Source: Crocinitomix algicola (lineage in GTDB: Bacteria; Bacteroidota; Bacteroidia; Flavobacteriales_D; Crocinitomicaceae). Taken from it: a stretch of 64,000 bases of DNA. Of this stretch, positions 17,360 through 25,246 are shown piece by piece; within the stretch, counting starts at the first letter, position 1; each line of letters begins with the position of its first letter. The notes beneath the pieces were generated by a model that was not told the origin of the DNA, did no database searches, and saw nothing but the letters and a program-made list of their open reading frames with translations. The position numbers and the translations under genes are program-made. Location of the stretch: positions 1-64,000 of the forward strand of contig NZ_LYPF02000014.1 of NCBI RefSeq assembly GCF_001661595.2, given 5' to 3'.

Positions 17360-17833
17360 TTATTTTTTAATGACGAGTTGAATTCGATCACTCCAAATCT
17401 TGATCAATTCAAGTTCATTAGCAATTGCCAATTGTTTTTCAGTGTCAAAAAACTGGAGTTTGGTCAAATTTTTACTGGTTTTATTGGGCACCAATATCAA
17501 TTCTAAACGTTCAATTATAGTGCCTTTTCCTTCAATCTTTCGCCTAACAATATTCTGTTTGCAAGCTTCATATTCTGTCAAGTTAAATACTTGTGGGACC
17601 TCATCTTCTTCATGAATCTTAAAGAGTAGCGTTTTAGACTTGCAATCTAAGCCAATGGCAAAATCCCTTGAGTTTTCAATGAACTCCAATTCGGCATTAT
17701 AACCTGATGCAGTTTTTTTTAATTCAGCAATAATTTTTTGATTTGCTTTCTTTTTACGTATTGCCATAATGACAAAGGGGGTAATGCACAGCAAGATGCA
17801 CACTAATCCCGTAATTAATGTTCCTTGTTCCAT
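17360..17833 (-). CDS. Membrane-anchored protein of unknown function
   Basis: 157 residues. An N-terminal membrane helix (LITGLVCILLCITPFVIMAI) is followed by a basic stretch (RKKKANQK) that puts the rest in the cytosol. The soluble part is a mixed alpha/beta domain with no motif I recognise. The gene stands alone upstream of the TetR gene; the large operator lies in the 59-base gap. No function proposed. Confidence 0.65.
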   Translation of the reverse strand: MEQGTLITGLVCILLCITPFVIMAIRKKKANQKIIAELKKTASGYNAELEFIENSRDFAIGLDCKSKTLLFKIHEEDEVPQVFNLTEYEACKQNIVRRKIEGKGTIIERLELILVPNKTSKNLTKLQFFDTEKQLAIANELELIKIWSDRIQLVIKK

Positions 17834-17905
17834 TTTAAAATATTATTTGATTATTCGACAATGAAATTGCCGTTAAAAGTTGGGTTTAGATTGGAAGTTA
17901 AGGAA

Positions 17906-18274
17906 TTACCAAAAATGGTGATGCGGGTAAATTTCTGCAGTTTTACGGGGTTTAATTAAGTCATTGAGGCAAATAATCCGATTTACTTTAGCACGAACGA
18001 CAGCGAGTTTATTAAGAAAATCCTTGCGACTAATCGTCCAAAAACCATTAAAACTGTTTTTACAAGAGAGGGAATGTTGATTTGAAACTGAAGCCATTAA
18101 TTCGGTTGAATCACATAACGCAGGATCAAGAATATTTGGGATGCTGGCCTTTAAGCTTTCAGTTTTGGATTTATCTTGTGCTTTTTGAGTATATGAGTGA
18201 TTATTGTGAATTAAACCAAAAGAGTAGATTAAAACCAATAAAACAACATTAAAATATTGCTTAAATCCTGTCAT
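17906..18274 (-). CDS. Small exported protein, unknown
   Basis: 122 residues. The N-terminal hydrophobic stretch (YFNVVLLVLIYSFGLIH) looks like a signal peptide or anchor. Three cysteines (C54, C71, C102) and a C-terminal YPHHHFW are the notable features. It follows the antiporter gene on the same strand by 7 bases, so it may share its transcript. I do not recognise the family; the coding call rests on operon position, the signal-like N-terminus and an open frame. Confidence 0.5.
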   Translation of the reverse strand: MTGFKQYFNVVLLVLIYSFGLIHNNHSYTQKAQDKSKTESLKASIPNILDPALCDSTELMASVSNQHSLSCKNSFNGFWTISRKDFLNKLAVVRAKVNRIICLNDLIKPRKTAEIYPHHHFW

Positions 18275-18281
18275 ACAAAAA

Positions 18282-19751
18282 TTAGGTTAATTCGGGTCGC
18301 AATACTAAATCACTAAAATCATTGATACACTCTTCGTTATCAAACAATACCACAAGAGTATCGTCTGCTTGTATCACTGTCGATCCCCCAGGGCGAACAT
18401 ATTTATCATTTCTTTTAATCATGACAACAAAGGCGGTTGAAGGAAATTGTAAATCTACAATCCGTTTTTCAACAGCATGACAATTTGGTGTAACTGTTAT
18501 TTCTTTCATTGCCGTTTTAGGCAGATCTAAATAATATTTTTCAAAATCCTCATTGGGCTTTTCTTCGGGCATTCCAACATTCAACCATTTAGCAACTGTG
18601 GTTAATGTTGTGCCTTGAATCACAATAGAAGTCACAGAAATAAAAAAGACAAGATTAAAAATGATGTTAGCCTTCTCAATTCCTGCTAAAAGCGGGTATG
18701 TAGCAAATACAATTGGTACAGCTCCTCTTAAACCTACCCATGAGATGTATAACCTGCGTCTATTTTTCATTTTAAAGAAGAGGAGGCTGATGAAAACACT
18801 CAGTGGTCTTGCGAATAAAATAAGGAATAGCGAGATTAACAATCCGATACCCATGTATGGAATTATTTGAGTTGGAAAAACTAATAAACCTAAAGTCAAG
18901 AAAAGGATTATTTGCATGAGCCAAGCCAAGCCATCAAACATATTGAGAATGGTTGATTTGTGGATTAAATCCTGGTTTCCTAAATAAACTGCACAAATAT
19001 AAATGGCCAAAAAGCCGTTTCCGCCCATAAAATCAGTTGCTGAGAAAGTTGTAAACATTAATGCGATAGCCAAAACAGGGTACAAACCTTCTACATCTAA
19101 ACGTATATTATTGATGACAATTTTACTGAGTTTTCCAAATAGAAATCCCGCTAAACCACCAATTAACATTTGCTGTAGGAAAAATGGAATAATAGCCAGA
19201 AAGCCTTTATCCGGACTGAGGACAAGAGTCAAGAATGAAATAGTTAATACATAGGCCATTGGGTCATTACTTCCACTTTCCAGCTCTAAAGTAGGACGTA
19301 GGTTCGTCCGCAACGCAAGGTTTTTAGACCGGAGAATTGAAAATACAGCGGCAGCATCCGTAGAAGAAACAATGGCCCCAAGTAATAAGCTTTCGTAAAT
19401 AGTAAAATCGGTAATAAAATAAACAAATCCCCCCAAAATAGTGGCGGTGAGCAATACACCTAATGTCGATAATACAAGTCCTTCTCTCAAAATTGGTTTA
19501 ACGGAATTCCAATTTGTACCAATTCCTCCTGAAAACAATATGAAATTAAGCGAAACAACCCCAATGAATTGAGCAATTTGTGGGTCATTAAATCGTATGC
19601 CTCCTATACCATCAGAGCCAGCTAACATCCCTATACCTAAGAACAATAGGAGAGTGGGTACACCAAATCGATAGGATGTTTTTCCAGCAATTATGCTTAT
19701 TAAAAGCAATAATGACCCAACCAATAATATGTTTTCAATTGATAAACTCAA
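18282..19751 (-). CDS. NhaP2/CvrA-type K+(Na+)/H+ antiporter
   Basis: 489 residues. About 12 membrane helices of the CPA1 family fill residues 1-395, with the conserved FGVPTLLLFLGIGMLAG, SSTDAAAVFSILR (ion-binding Asp) and SWVGLRGAVPIVFA. The tail, residues about 405-485, is a TrkA-C/RCK-C regulatory domain (FPSTAFVVMIKRNDKYVRPGG). The domain order is that of potassium/proton antiporters, which expel K+ under osmotic or alkaline stress; ion choice cannot be settled here. Confidence 0.88.
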   Translation of the reverse strand: MSLSIENILLVGSLLLLISIIAGKTSYRFGVPTLLLFLGIGMLAGSDGIGGIRFNDPQIAQFIGVVSLNFILFSGGIGTNWNSVKPILREGLVLSTLGVLLTATILGGFVYFITDFTIYESLLLGAIVSSTDAAAVFSILRSKNLALRTNLRPTLELESGSNDPMAYVLTISFLTLVLSPDKGFLAIIPFFLQQMLIGGLAGFLFGKLSKIVINNIRLDVEGLYPVLAIALMFTTFSATDFMGGNGFLAIYICAVYLGNQDLIHKSTILNMFDGLAWLMQIILFLTLGLLVFPTQIIPYMGIGLLISLFLILFARPLSVFISLLFFKMKNRRRLYISWVGLRGAVPIVFATYPLLAGIEKANIIFNLVFFISVTSIVIQGTTLTTVAKWLNVGMPEEKPNEDFEKYYLDLPKTAMKEITVTPNCHAVEKRIVDLQFPSTAFVVMIKRNDKYVRPGGSTVIQADDTLVVLFDNEECINDFSDLVLRPELT

Positions 19752-19774
19752 CTATATTAAAAGAATTTCAGGTG

Positions 19775-19782
19775 CAAAATTA
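19775..19782 (-). promoter_or_regulatory. Bacteroidota -7 element before the antiporter gene
   Basis: Minus strand reads TAATTTTG, 23 bases before the start codon. No convincing -33 box was found. Confidence 0.35.
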
Positions 19783-19859
19783 AGATTATTGTAGAACTAT
19801 TAATAGGACCAAGTTCCCATTAATCTTAAATTAATTAAAATTTCATTGCGTTTATTTTC

Positions 19860-19867
19860 TACTTTTG
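19860..19867 (+). promoter_or_regulatory. Bacteroidota -7 element before cysC
   Basis: TACTTTTG matches TAnnTTTG and lies 22 bases before the ATG at 19890. No clear -33 box. Confidence 0.35.
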
Positions 19868-19889
19868 AAATTGAACTTATAATTCGTTG

Positions 19890-20402
19890 ATGAAAAAAGT
19901 AATATGGTTAACCGGATTGTCTGGAGCTGGTAAGACTACCATTGCCACTAATTTAAAGGAGCTTGGGGTTGATGCTGTTTTTTTAGATGGAGATATCTTA
20001 CGAAAAGGATTGTGTAAAGATTTAAAATTTTCGTTAGAAGATCGCTTAGAAAATATCCGGCGAGTGGCTGAAGTTGCTCGTCTATTTATAGAAAACGGCA
20101 AAACCTGTGTATGTTCATTTATTAGTCCAACTAAAGCTAGTCGAGAAATGGCTAAAACTATAATTGGCCATGAAAATTTTGTTGAAGTTTATGTAAACAC
20201 GCCTTTGAGTATTTGTGAGAAAAGAGACCCAAAAGGGTTATACAAACTCGCTAAATCAGGAAAACTTAAAAATTTCACCGGTATAGATTCTGTATATGAA
20301 GCTCCAGAGGCACCTGAATTTGTTTTGGACTGTTACAACGAATCGGTCATTGATAGTTCTCAGGAGTTGTATAACTATCTTGAAAAAATGTTGTATATTT
20401 AG
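19890..20402 (+). CDS. cysC: Adenylyl-sulfate (APS) kinase
   Basis: 170 residues from the ATG at 19890; a TTG one codon earlier is less likely. P-loop GLSGAGKTT is at 9-17, DGDILRKGL at about 34, RLENIRRVAEVARLF, the CSFISPTKASR loop, and KRDPKGLYKLAKSGKLKNFTGID with the acceptor-site motifs of CysC. It phosphorylates adenylyl sulfate to PAPS with ATP. No CysD/CysN, CysH or sulfotransferase gene is near, so the use of PAPS (assimilation or sulfation) cannot be told. Confidence 0.93.
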   Translation: MKKVIWLTGLSGAGKTTIATNLKELGVDAVFLDGDILRKGLCKDLKFSLEDRLENIRRVAEVARLFIENGKTCVCSFISPTKASREMAKTIIGHENFVEVYVNTPLSICEKRDPKGLYKLAKSGKLKNFTGIDSVYEAPEAPEFVLDCYNESVIDSSQELYNYLEKMLYI

Positions 20403-20433
20403 CCAAAATTTTAAGAGTCAATAAACTAATCTT

Positions 20434-20874
20434 ATGAAAAGAGCAACGCAACGCTTGTTATTAGCAGCAGCACTAATTACGGTTTTGAACTTTCAGAGTT
20501 GTAAAAAATATGAAGATGGCCCAGCATTTACTTTAAAAACAAAAAAATCTCGTTTATCTGGAGAATGGGAAGTTGTTAGAGTTTATGATAATAGTGGAGT
20601 TCAAGTATTCCCATATTCTGGGAGTGATTATTCTGTTGAAATAGAATTTGAATTTGAAAAAGATGGTGATTTCGAACAATCATACTTTGTGTCTTACGAT
20701 GGATATTCGTACAGTTCTTCGGCAAAAGGAGAATGGGAATTTTCGTCGGATAAAGAAGAACTAGAAGTTGAAATTGATAACTTCAAGCAAGATTGGGAAA
20801 TTACACGTCTAACTTCAAAAGAATTTAATTTTGAAGATGAAGACGGTTATGAGTGGGAATTAGAAGCAAAATAA
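20434..20874 (+). CDS. Lipocalin-like lipoprotein
   Basis: 146 residues. Lipoprotein signal LLLAAALITVLNFQSC with the modified cysteine at 23. The mature part opens with the LSGEWEVVRVYDNSG pattern of lipocalin-like Bacteroidota proteins and is rich in alternating beta strands and acidic residues. Lies 31 bases after cysC on the same strand and is followed by a strong terminator at 20894-20925. Function unknown. Confidence 0.7.
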   Translation: MKRATQRLLLAAALITVLNFQSCKKYEDGPAFTLKTKKSRLSGEWEVVRVYDNSGVQVFPYSGSDYSVEIEFEFEKDGDFEQSYFVSYDGYSYSSSAKGEWEFSSDKEELEVEIDNFKQDWEITRLTSKEFNFEDEDGYEWELEAK

Positions 20875-20893
20875 CCTTTGTTTATAAAATACT

Positions 20894-20925
20894 AAAAACA
20901 GCAAGTCCTCGGTCTTGCTGTTTTT
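20894..20925 (+). terminator. Rho-independent terminator after the lipoprotein gene
   Basis: Stem AACAGCAAG / CTTGCTGTT with an 8-base loop, followed by seven T residues. Confidence 0.85.
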
Positions 20926-20946
20926 TTATGCTTAAAATTGAATGAT

Positions 20947-22038
20947 ATGATTGAAATGGATGAAAACCTCGAATATAGTAAGTTACAAATTGAATTTACA
21001 CCGAGCATTGCTGAGATTTTGTTTGATTTGGACATCACCATCCTAATAAGTACTTATCAAGCAGGAAGAGTGATAGCACTGGGGAGTCAAGATGGAGCAA
21101 AACTTACACAAATTCCATTCGTCTATAAAAAACCTATGGGAATTGCAATTCAAGACGAAAAACTTGCAATTGCAACTTTGGATGAAGTTCATTTCTTATC
21201 TTCAAAAGGTGACATTCACAAGAGTAAAAAAAGCAACGAGCAAAATTTTGACCGTTTTTATGTGCATCGGTCAACTTATAATACGAACCGATTAGATATT
21301 CATGATATTGAATTTGGAAAGGGTTCTTTATGGGGAATAAATACGGCATTTTCTTGTTTGTGTAAGTTTGATATTAACTATAGTTTTGTTCCAAAATGGA
21401 AACCGAATTATATCACTGAATTAGTTCCGGAAGATCGCTGTCACCTAAATGGGTTAGCAATGGTTGACGATGTTCCCAAATATGTTACCGCACTGAGTCA
21501 AACTAATGTTAAAGAGGGATGGAGAGAAGATATAATGGGGTCAGGAGTATTGATGGAAGTGCCTTCTGGCGATGTATTACTTGAGAATCTTGCTATGCCT
21601 CATTCTCCCAGAATGATAGAAGACGAGCTTTATGTTTTAGAGTCAGGTGCTGGACGTTTGTTAAAAGTTAATCCGGATACTAAAACCGCTGAATTGATTT
21701 ACGATTTTAATCGTTTTATTCGAGGCATGGCTTATAAAGATGGTCTGCTGTTTATTGGAGCTTCTAAAATTAGAGAAACAAGCAAAACATTTAACGGATT
21801 AGCGGTAAAAGAAAATTCTAAACATGCTGGCGTAATTGTTTTTGATTTACGCAGTAGAACCTTGCTTGGAAGTATTGATTATTTAACAACAGTTGACGAA
21901 ATATTTGACGTCCAGTTATTGGAAGGATGTCATAAGCCGGCTTTAATTAATCATAAAGATGATCGGATTAAAGAAGTAATAACGACTCCTTTTGGTGTTT
22001 TTTGGTTGAATAAAAAAACAAAAGAGGAAGCTGAATAA
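20947..22038 (+). CDS. TIGR03032-type protein (DUF4915-like)
   Basis: 363 residues from the ATG at 20947; an in-frame TTG at 20938 and ATG at 20956 are alternatives. Recognised by LISTYQAGRVI near residue 38, a short HDIEFG segment, and CHLNGLAMVDDVPKYVTALSQTN in the middle, typical of TIGR03032 proteins, which probably fold as beta propellers. No signal peptide, so cytosolic. No biochemical role has been established for the family to my knowledge. Some members sit near glycosyl- or sulfotransferases; here cysC is 0.5 kb upstream, which may be coincidence. Confidence 0.75.
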   Translation: MIEMDENLEYSKLQIEFTPSIAEILFDLDITILISTYQAGRVIALGSQDGAKLTQIPFVYKKPMGIAIQDEKLAIATLDEVHFLSSKGDIHKSKKSNEQNFDRFYVHRSTYNTNRLDIHDIEFGKGSLWGINTAFSCLCKFDINYSFVPKWKPNYITELVPEDRCHLNGLAMVDDVPKYVTALSQTNVKEGWREDIMGSGVLMEVPSGDVLLENLAMPHSPRMIEDELYVLESGAGRLLKVNPDTKTAELIYDFNRFIRGMAYKDGLLFIGASKIRETSKTFNGLAVKENSKHAGVIVFDLRSRTLLGSIDYLTTVDEIFDVQLLEGCHKPALINHKDDRIKEVITTPFGVFWLNKKTKEEAE

Positions 22039-22125
22039 GTGCGCCCTCTTTTATATTAAATAATTCTTGCAAGTATGTTTAGTTTAAATAGGTTTGAATT
22101 ATGATGCAAGAATTCAGTAAGCTAA

Positions 22126-23607
22126 TTATTTATTGCTCATTAAAAACGATGTAATCTCTGCTGGTTCTGCCCTGTTTCGATAATCTGCATCTAAAAAAGC
22201 ATACGTAATAGTTCCATCTTGTTCAATAATATAAGTTGCAGCTAAGGGAAGTTCATTGGACGTATTGCCATTATAAGCTTTGAGATTGAAAGAAGCGTTG
22301 TACATTTCTGCCACTTCATCGGTTAGTTTAAATACGATTCCGTATTGTTTGGCGATTTGATTATCCACATCACTTAATACCTCAAATTCTAAATTATTTT
22401 TTTCTGCAGTGGTCATTGAGCTATCCGGTAATTCAGGAGTAAGAGCAAGTAGATTGGCATTATTTGCTTTGAAATTAGGCAGCTCCTCTTGCAATTGATG
22501 TAGTGTTAAGTTGCAATATGGACACCATCCACCTCTATACCAGGTTAAAACAACTTTCCCTTTCTCCAAATAATCATAGAGTGATACGGGTTCTCCAAGG
22601 GCATTTCTAAGTACGAAATCAGGTGCTTTATCGCCCACTTGTAAGGCAGAACTTGTTATTCCTGTTTGGTCAACGGCAGCTATACCTTCTTTATAAACTT
22701 GTTTTTTGTGTTCATCAGCATTTGCTTCAAAATTGGCTTTTTTCTCTTCTAACTTATCTTTTAAAGGTGTTGATTGATCTTGCATATTGTTTTCTTTTAT
22801 AAAATCTTCTTTTACAATTGAAGTGTTGAATTTAATATTGGTCCAGGTCACATTTATCCATGGGTCATTTGAGATTTCCGCATCCCAATTTGATTTCTTG
22901 TACTTCCGTTTTGTGGGAATTTGTATACCGTCTACTTCTTCATATTCAAGCAGCATGATAAAAGGATTGTCAATAACATTATAATCTACTACTGTAAATA
23001 GGAATTGATCAACAAGATGAGTGGATTGATTGATATAAACTTGATAAATATCGGTAGGCAATGAATCGTTTGATTGGAATGAAATTTTAACAATATCGTA
23101 ATTCACATTATTGATTCTTTTTTCTCCAATATATTCGTAGTTCAAGCCCGGGTCCATTAATTTTTGCATCATTGTAAACCAATAAAAATTAGTTGGACGG
23201 TTGAACCGAACTTTTTTGAGCGCCTCTTCATTATCGGAAAGCTCGCCGTTCACTTTTAACCAATATTCTGTGCCGTCATACCCTTGTTCAATTATTCCAG
23301 CTAAATCAGGAAGTGTGCGTTCATGCCGATGGTATTTGCCGTATGAAAGCTCATCATCAAAAATGTACTTTTCAGAAGATATGTCTGTTAAACCGTCAGG
23401 GGTAGTATACGTATATGTGTAGGTTACATTCTCTTTAGATAATAAGTCTTCGTACGTTCCAGTCGCTTCAGTCATTTTATGGATTAATTCATGCCCTTTA
23501 TTCTGGAATGAAGTTTCCGTGTCATTAGTGCTGTTTCCTGCGTCGTTTTGATTACAAGAAAGCATCAGAAAGGTCAACGATATTGTACTTAAAAAATTGA
23601 ATTTCAT
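22126..23607 (-). CDS. Lipoprotein fusing a DUF6503-like domain to a peroxiredoxin-like domain
   Basis: 493 residues. Lipoprotein signal peptide with cysteine at 18 (FLMLSC). Residues about 30-270 resemble DUF6503, a LolA/LppX-like fold (GYDGTEYWLKVNGE, FYWFTMMQKLMDPGLNYEYIG). A charged helix spans 275-310. Residues 320-493 form an AhpC/TSA redoxin with YRGGWCPYC, cysteines C362 and C365, then LTPELPDS and AATYIIEQDGTI. It is probably anchored in the periplasm or outer membrane and reduces peroxides or thiols. The start codon overlaps the stop of the TetR gene by one base, so translation is likely coupled. Confidence 0.8.
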   Translation of the reverse strand: MKFNFLSTISLTFLMLSCNQNDAGNSTNDTETSFQNKGHELIHKMTEATGTYEDLLSKENVTYTYTYTTPDGLTDISSEKYIFDDELSYGKYHRHERTLPDLAGIIEQGYDGTEYWLKVNGELSDNEEALKKVRFNRPTNFYWFTMMQKLMDPGLNYEYIGEKRINNVNYDIVKISFQSNDSLPTDIYQVYINQSTHLVDQFLFTVVDYNVIDNPFIMLLEYEEVDGIQIPTKRKYKKSNWDAEISNDPWINVTWTNIKFNTSIVKEDFIKENNMQDQSTPLKDKLEEKKANFEANADEHKKQVYKEGIAAVDQTGITSSALQVGDKAPDFVLRNALGEPVSLYDYLEKGKVVLTWYRGGWCPYCNLTLHQLQEELPNFKANNANLLALTPELPDSSMTTAEKNNLEFEVLSDVDNQIAKQYGIVFKLTDEVAEMYNASFNLKAYNGNTSNELPLAATYIIEQDGTITYAFLDADYRNRAEPAEITSFLMSNK

Positions 23608-24200
23608 TATTTTATTTCGTTTACGGTGTTGTCTTTGTTAATTGTATTGAACAGGTTTTCAATGTATAGGTGCAATTGTGATTCTGAAAAAATTTTGGTT
23701 GCAGTCGAAAATCCAAACATAGATATAAGAAGGAAGTCTGCCAATTCATCTATTTCTTCATCACTCCCATACTTTTGACTAATGAGTGCTTTTTTAAAAG
23801 CGTTCCTTACATCATTGGTGTAATTTTCTAACTGATTTTGTATGTTTTTAGGAGGATTTCCAGAGAATTCATTCGCCGTGTTTGTGATAAAGCAACCTTT
23901 GCCTAGTTCATTTTCTTTGGAAAATGCTATAAAATGGTAAAAGTATTCTTTTATAGCAGTGATATTGTTACCTCCTTCAACGATTGTGGCTAATAGCTTA
24001 TTTAACCGTTTTTTATAATTTGCTAGACATGCTGAAAGTAATTCGGTTTTACTGCCAAAACTAGCATAAATAGAAAATTTATTGATTCCCATTTCTTTTT
24101 CTAAAACTTGCATGGTTGTTGCCTCAAAACCTTGCCTCCAAAAAACTTGCGTCGCTTTTTCTAAAACTTCTTCTTCGTTATATTTTTTTGATCTTGGCAT
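23607..24200 (-). CDS. TetR/AcrR family regulator
   Basis: 197 residues. HTH at about residues 25-50 (TTMQVLEKEMGINKFSIYASFGSKTELLSACL), then a TetR-C ligand domain with LGKGCFITNTANEF, as in the AcrR subgroup responding to small electrophiles or alcohols. C98 lies in that GCFI stretch and could sense thiol-reactive compounds (inference). It is the promoter-proximal gene of an operon with the peroxiredoxin fusion. Confidence 0.88.
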   Translation of the reverse strand: MPRSKKYNEEEVLEKATQVFWRQGFEATTMQVLEKEMGINKFSIYASFGSKTELLSACLANYKKRLNKLLATIVEGGNNITAIKEYFYHFIAFSKENELGKGCFITNTANEFSGNPPKNIQNQLENYTNDVRNAFKKALISQKYGSDEEIDELADFLLISMFGFSTATKIFSESQLHLYIENLFNTINKDNTVNEIK

Positions 24201-24282
24201 ATTTAATTACAAATCTAACCAATCGTTTAGAAATAAGAGTTGATTTTATCATTTTTCTGTTATTGACTGACTTAAAGTAGGT

Positions 24283-24771
24283 TTAATCCAATTGAAGTAT
24301 GTCAATTAATTGATGATTGGTATTGAGGTTTTTTAAGGGGGAAAAAAATTTGTTCTGCCAAGTTTTTGATTTCTCTGCTTGTGTGCTTGTTGTGTTTACC
24401 CAAGGTGGATAGATTCTAAAAGCCCTTTTTCCTTCTTTGCTGTGCGATTGAAAAATTCCTCTTTTAATTAGTTCGGTTTTTGGGAAAAAATAGAGGCCAC
24501 TATGATTATTGTTTGAAACGTAAACTATACAAATGTGGATGTTATCCTCATCATGAAATGGGGCAATAGGGCCGGCTTCACTTCGCTTCCAGATTGTTAC
24601 AAAGAAACCAACTTTCTTGGGTGTTTGTTTGCCTTCACGGTAAAGCGCTTTTCGATTATTCAGTTTAAATTGAGTTGCGGCATATTCTTTACCTTCTTTA
24701 TCTTCAATTATATCTGAAAATTCGAACTGGTTTAAATACTTGCTTCTTAGAAGGTCAAAAGTTTGATTCAT
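24283..24771 (-). CDS. mepB: MepB family protein
   Basis: 162 residues covering the whole MepB domain: EFSDIIEDKEGKEYAATQF, then TPKKVGFFVTIWKRSEAGPIAPFHDED, LYFFPKTELIKRGI and FRIYPPWVNTTSTQAEKSK...WQ. The family is named from the staphylococcal mepRAB locus, where its role is undefined; a nucleic-acid or nuclease-like role is only speculative. No multidrug pump or MarR regulator is next to it here. Confidence 0.85.
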   Translation of the reverse strand: MNQTFDLLRSKYLNQFEFSDIIEDKEGKEYAATQFKLNNRKALYREGKQTPKKVGFFVTIWKRSEAGPIAPFHDEDNIHICIVYVSNNNHSGLYFFPKTELIKRGIFQSHSKEGKRAFRIYPPWVNTTSTQAEKSKTWQNKFFSPLKNLNTNHQLIDILQLD

Positions 24772-24792
24772 GATTCATATCAATATGTTTGG

Positions 24793-24800
24793 CAAACTTA
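24793..24800 (-). promoter_or_regulatory. Bacteroidota -7 element before mepB
   Basis: Minus strand reads TAAGTTTG, 21 bases before the start codon. No -33 box identified. Confidence 0.35.
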
Positions 24801-24977
24801 ACTATTATGATGATGCTTTAATTTTTTTCGAAGCATAAAAAATAATCAGATATACAAGGTTCAGATTATCAATATTGTGGGTTTGTTTTACTTTTTTTTG
24901 AATGAATTTCTAGGTTTATGGCATCAATTTTGTAAATCCACCATTAACGATATAAAACAAAACAATAACACAAAATT

Positions 24978-25208
24978 ATGAAGTTAAAAAGAATGACGAT
25001 TGCCTTAGGAATCTTAGCTATGACCACTATTTCATGTTCAAAATCATACGATTGTACATGCACGTATACCACCGATAATGGGGCATCAACATCAAGCACT
25101 CAAGATGTCCGCGCAAACACCGAAGCAAAAGCTGCCTCTAAATGTAACGATACTAAATCGGAGTTTTCGATTTCAGACAAGTCGGAAATCATTTGTGAGG
25201 TAAAATAA
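24978..25208 (+). CDS. Small cysteine-rich lipoprotein
   Basis: 76 residues. Lipoprotein signal (ALGILAMTTISC, cysteine at 20), then four further cysteines in a 56-residue mature protein: C26, C28, C56 and C73, likely two disulfides. Thr/Ser-rich middle. Ends 8 bases before a strong bidirectional terminator. Family and function unknown. Confidence 0.75.
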   Translation: MKLKRMTIALGILAMTTISCSKSYDCTCTYTTDNGASTSSTQDVRANTEAKAASKCNDTKSEFSISDKSEIICEVK

Positions 25209-25213
25209 AAAAG

Positions 25214-25246
25214 TTAAAACCTTCTCATTTGAATTGAGAAGGTTTT
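25214..25246. terminator. Bidirectional rho-independent terminator
   Basis: Stem TTAAAACCTTCTCA / TGAGAAGGTTTTTTA with a 7-base loop, between the convergent small lipoprotein and symporter genes. T-rich on either strand. Confidence 0.85.

Noticed and set aside
22010-22065. Possible terminator at the end of the TIGR03032-type gene
   Set aside because: The AAAAGAGG / CCTCTTTT stem has a long loop and overlaps the coding end; too weak to call.
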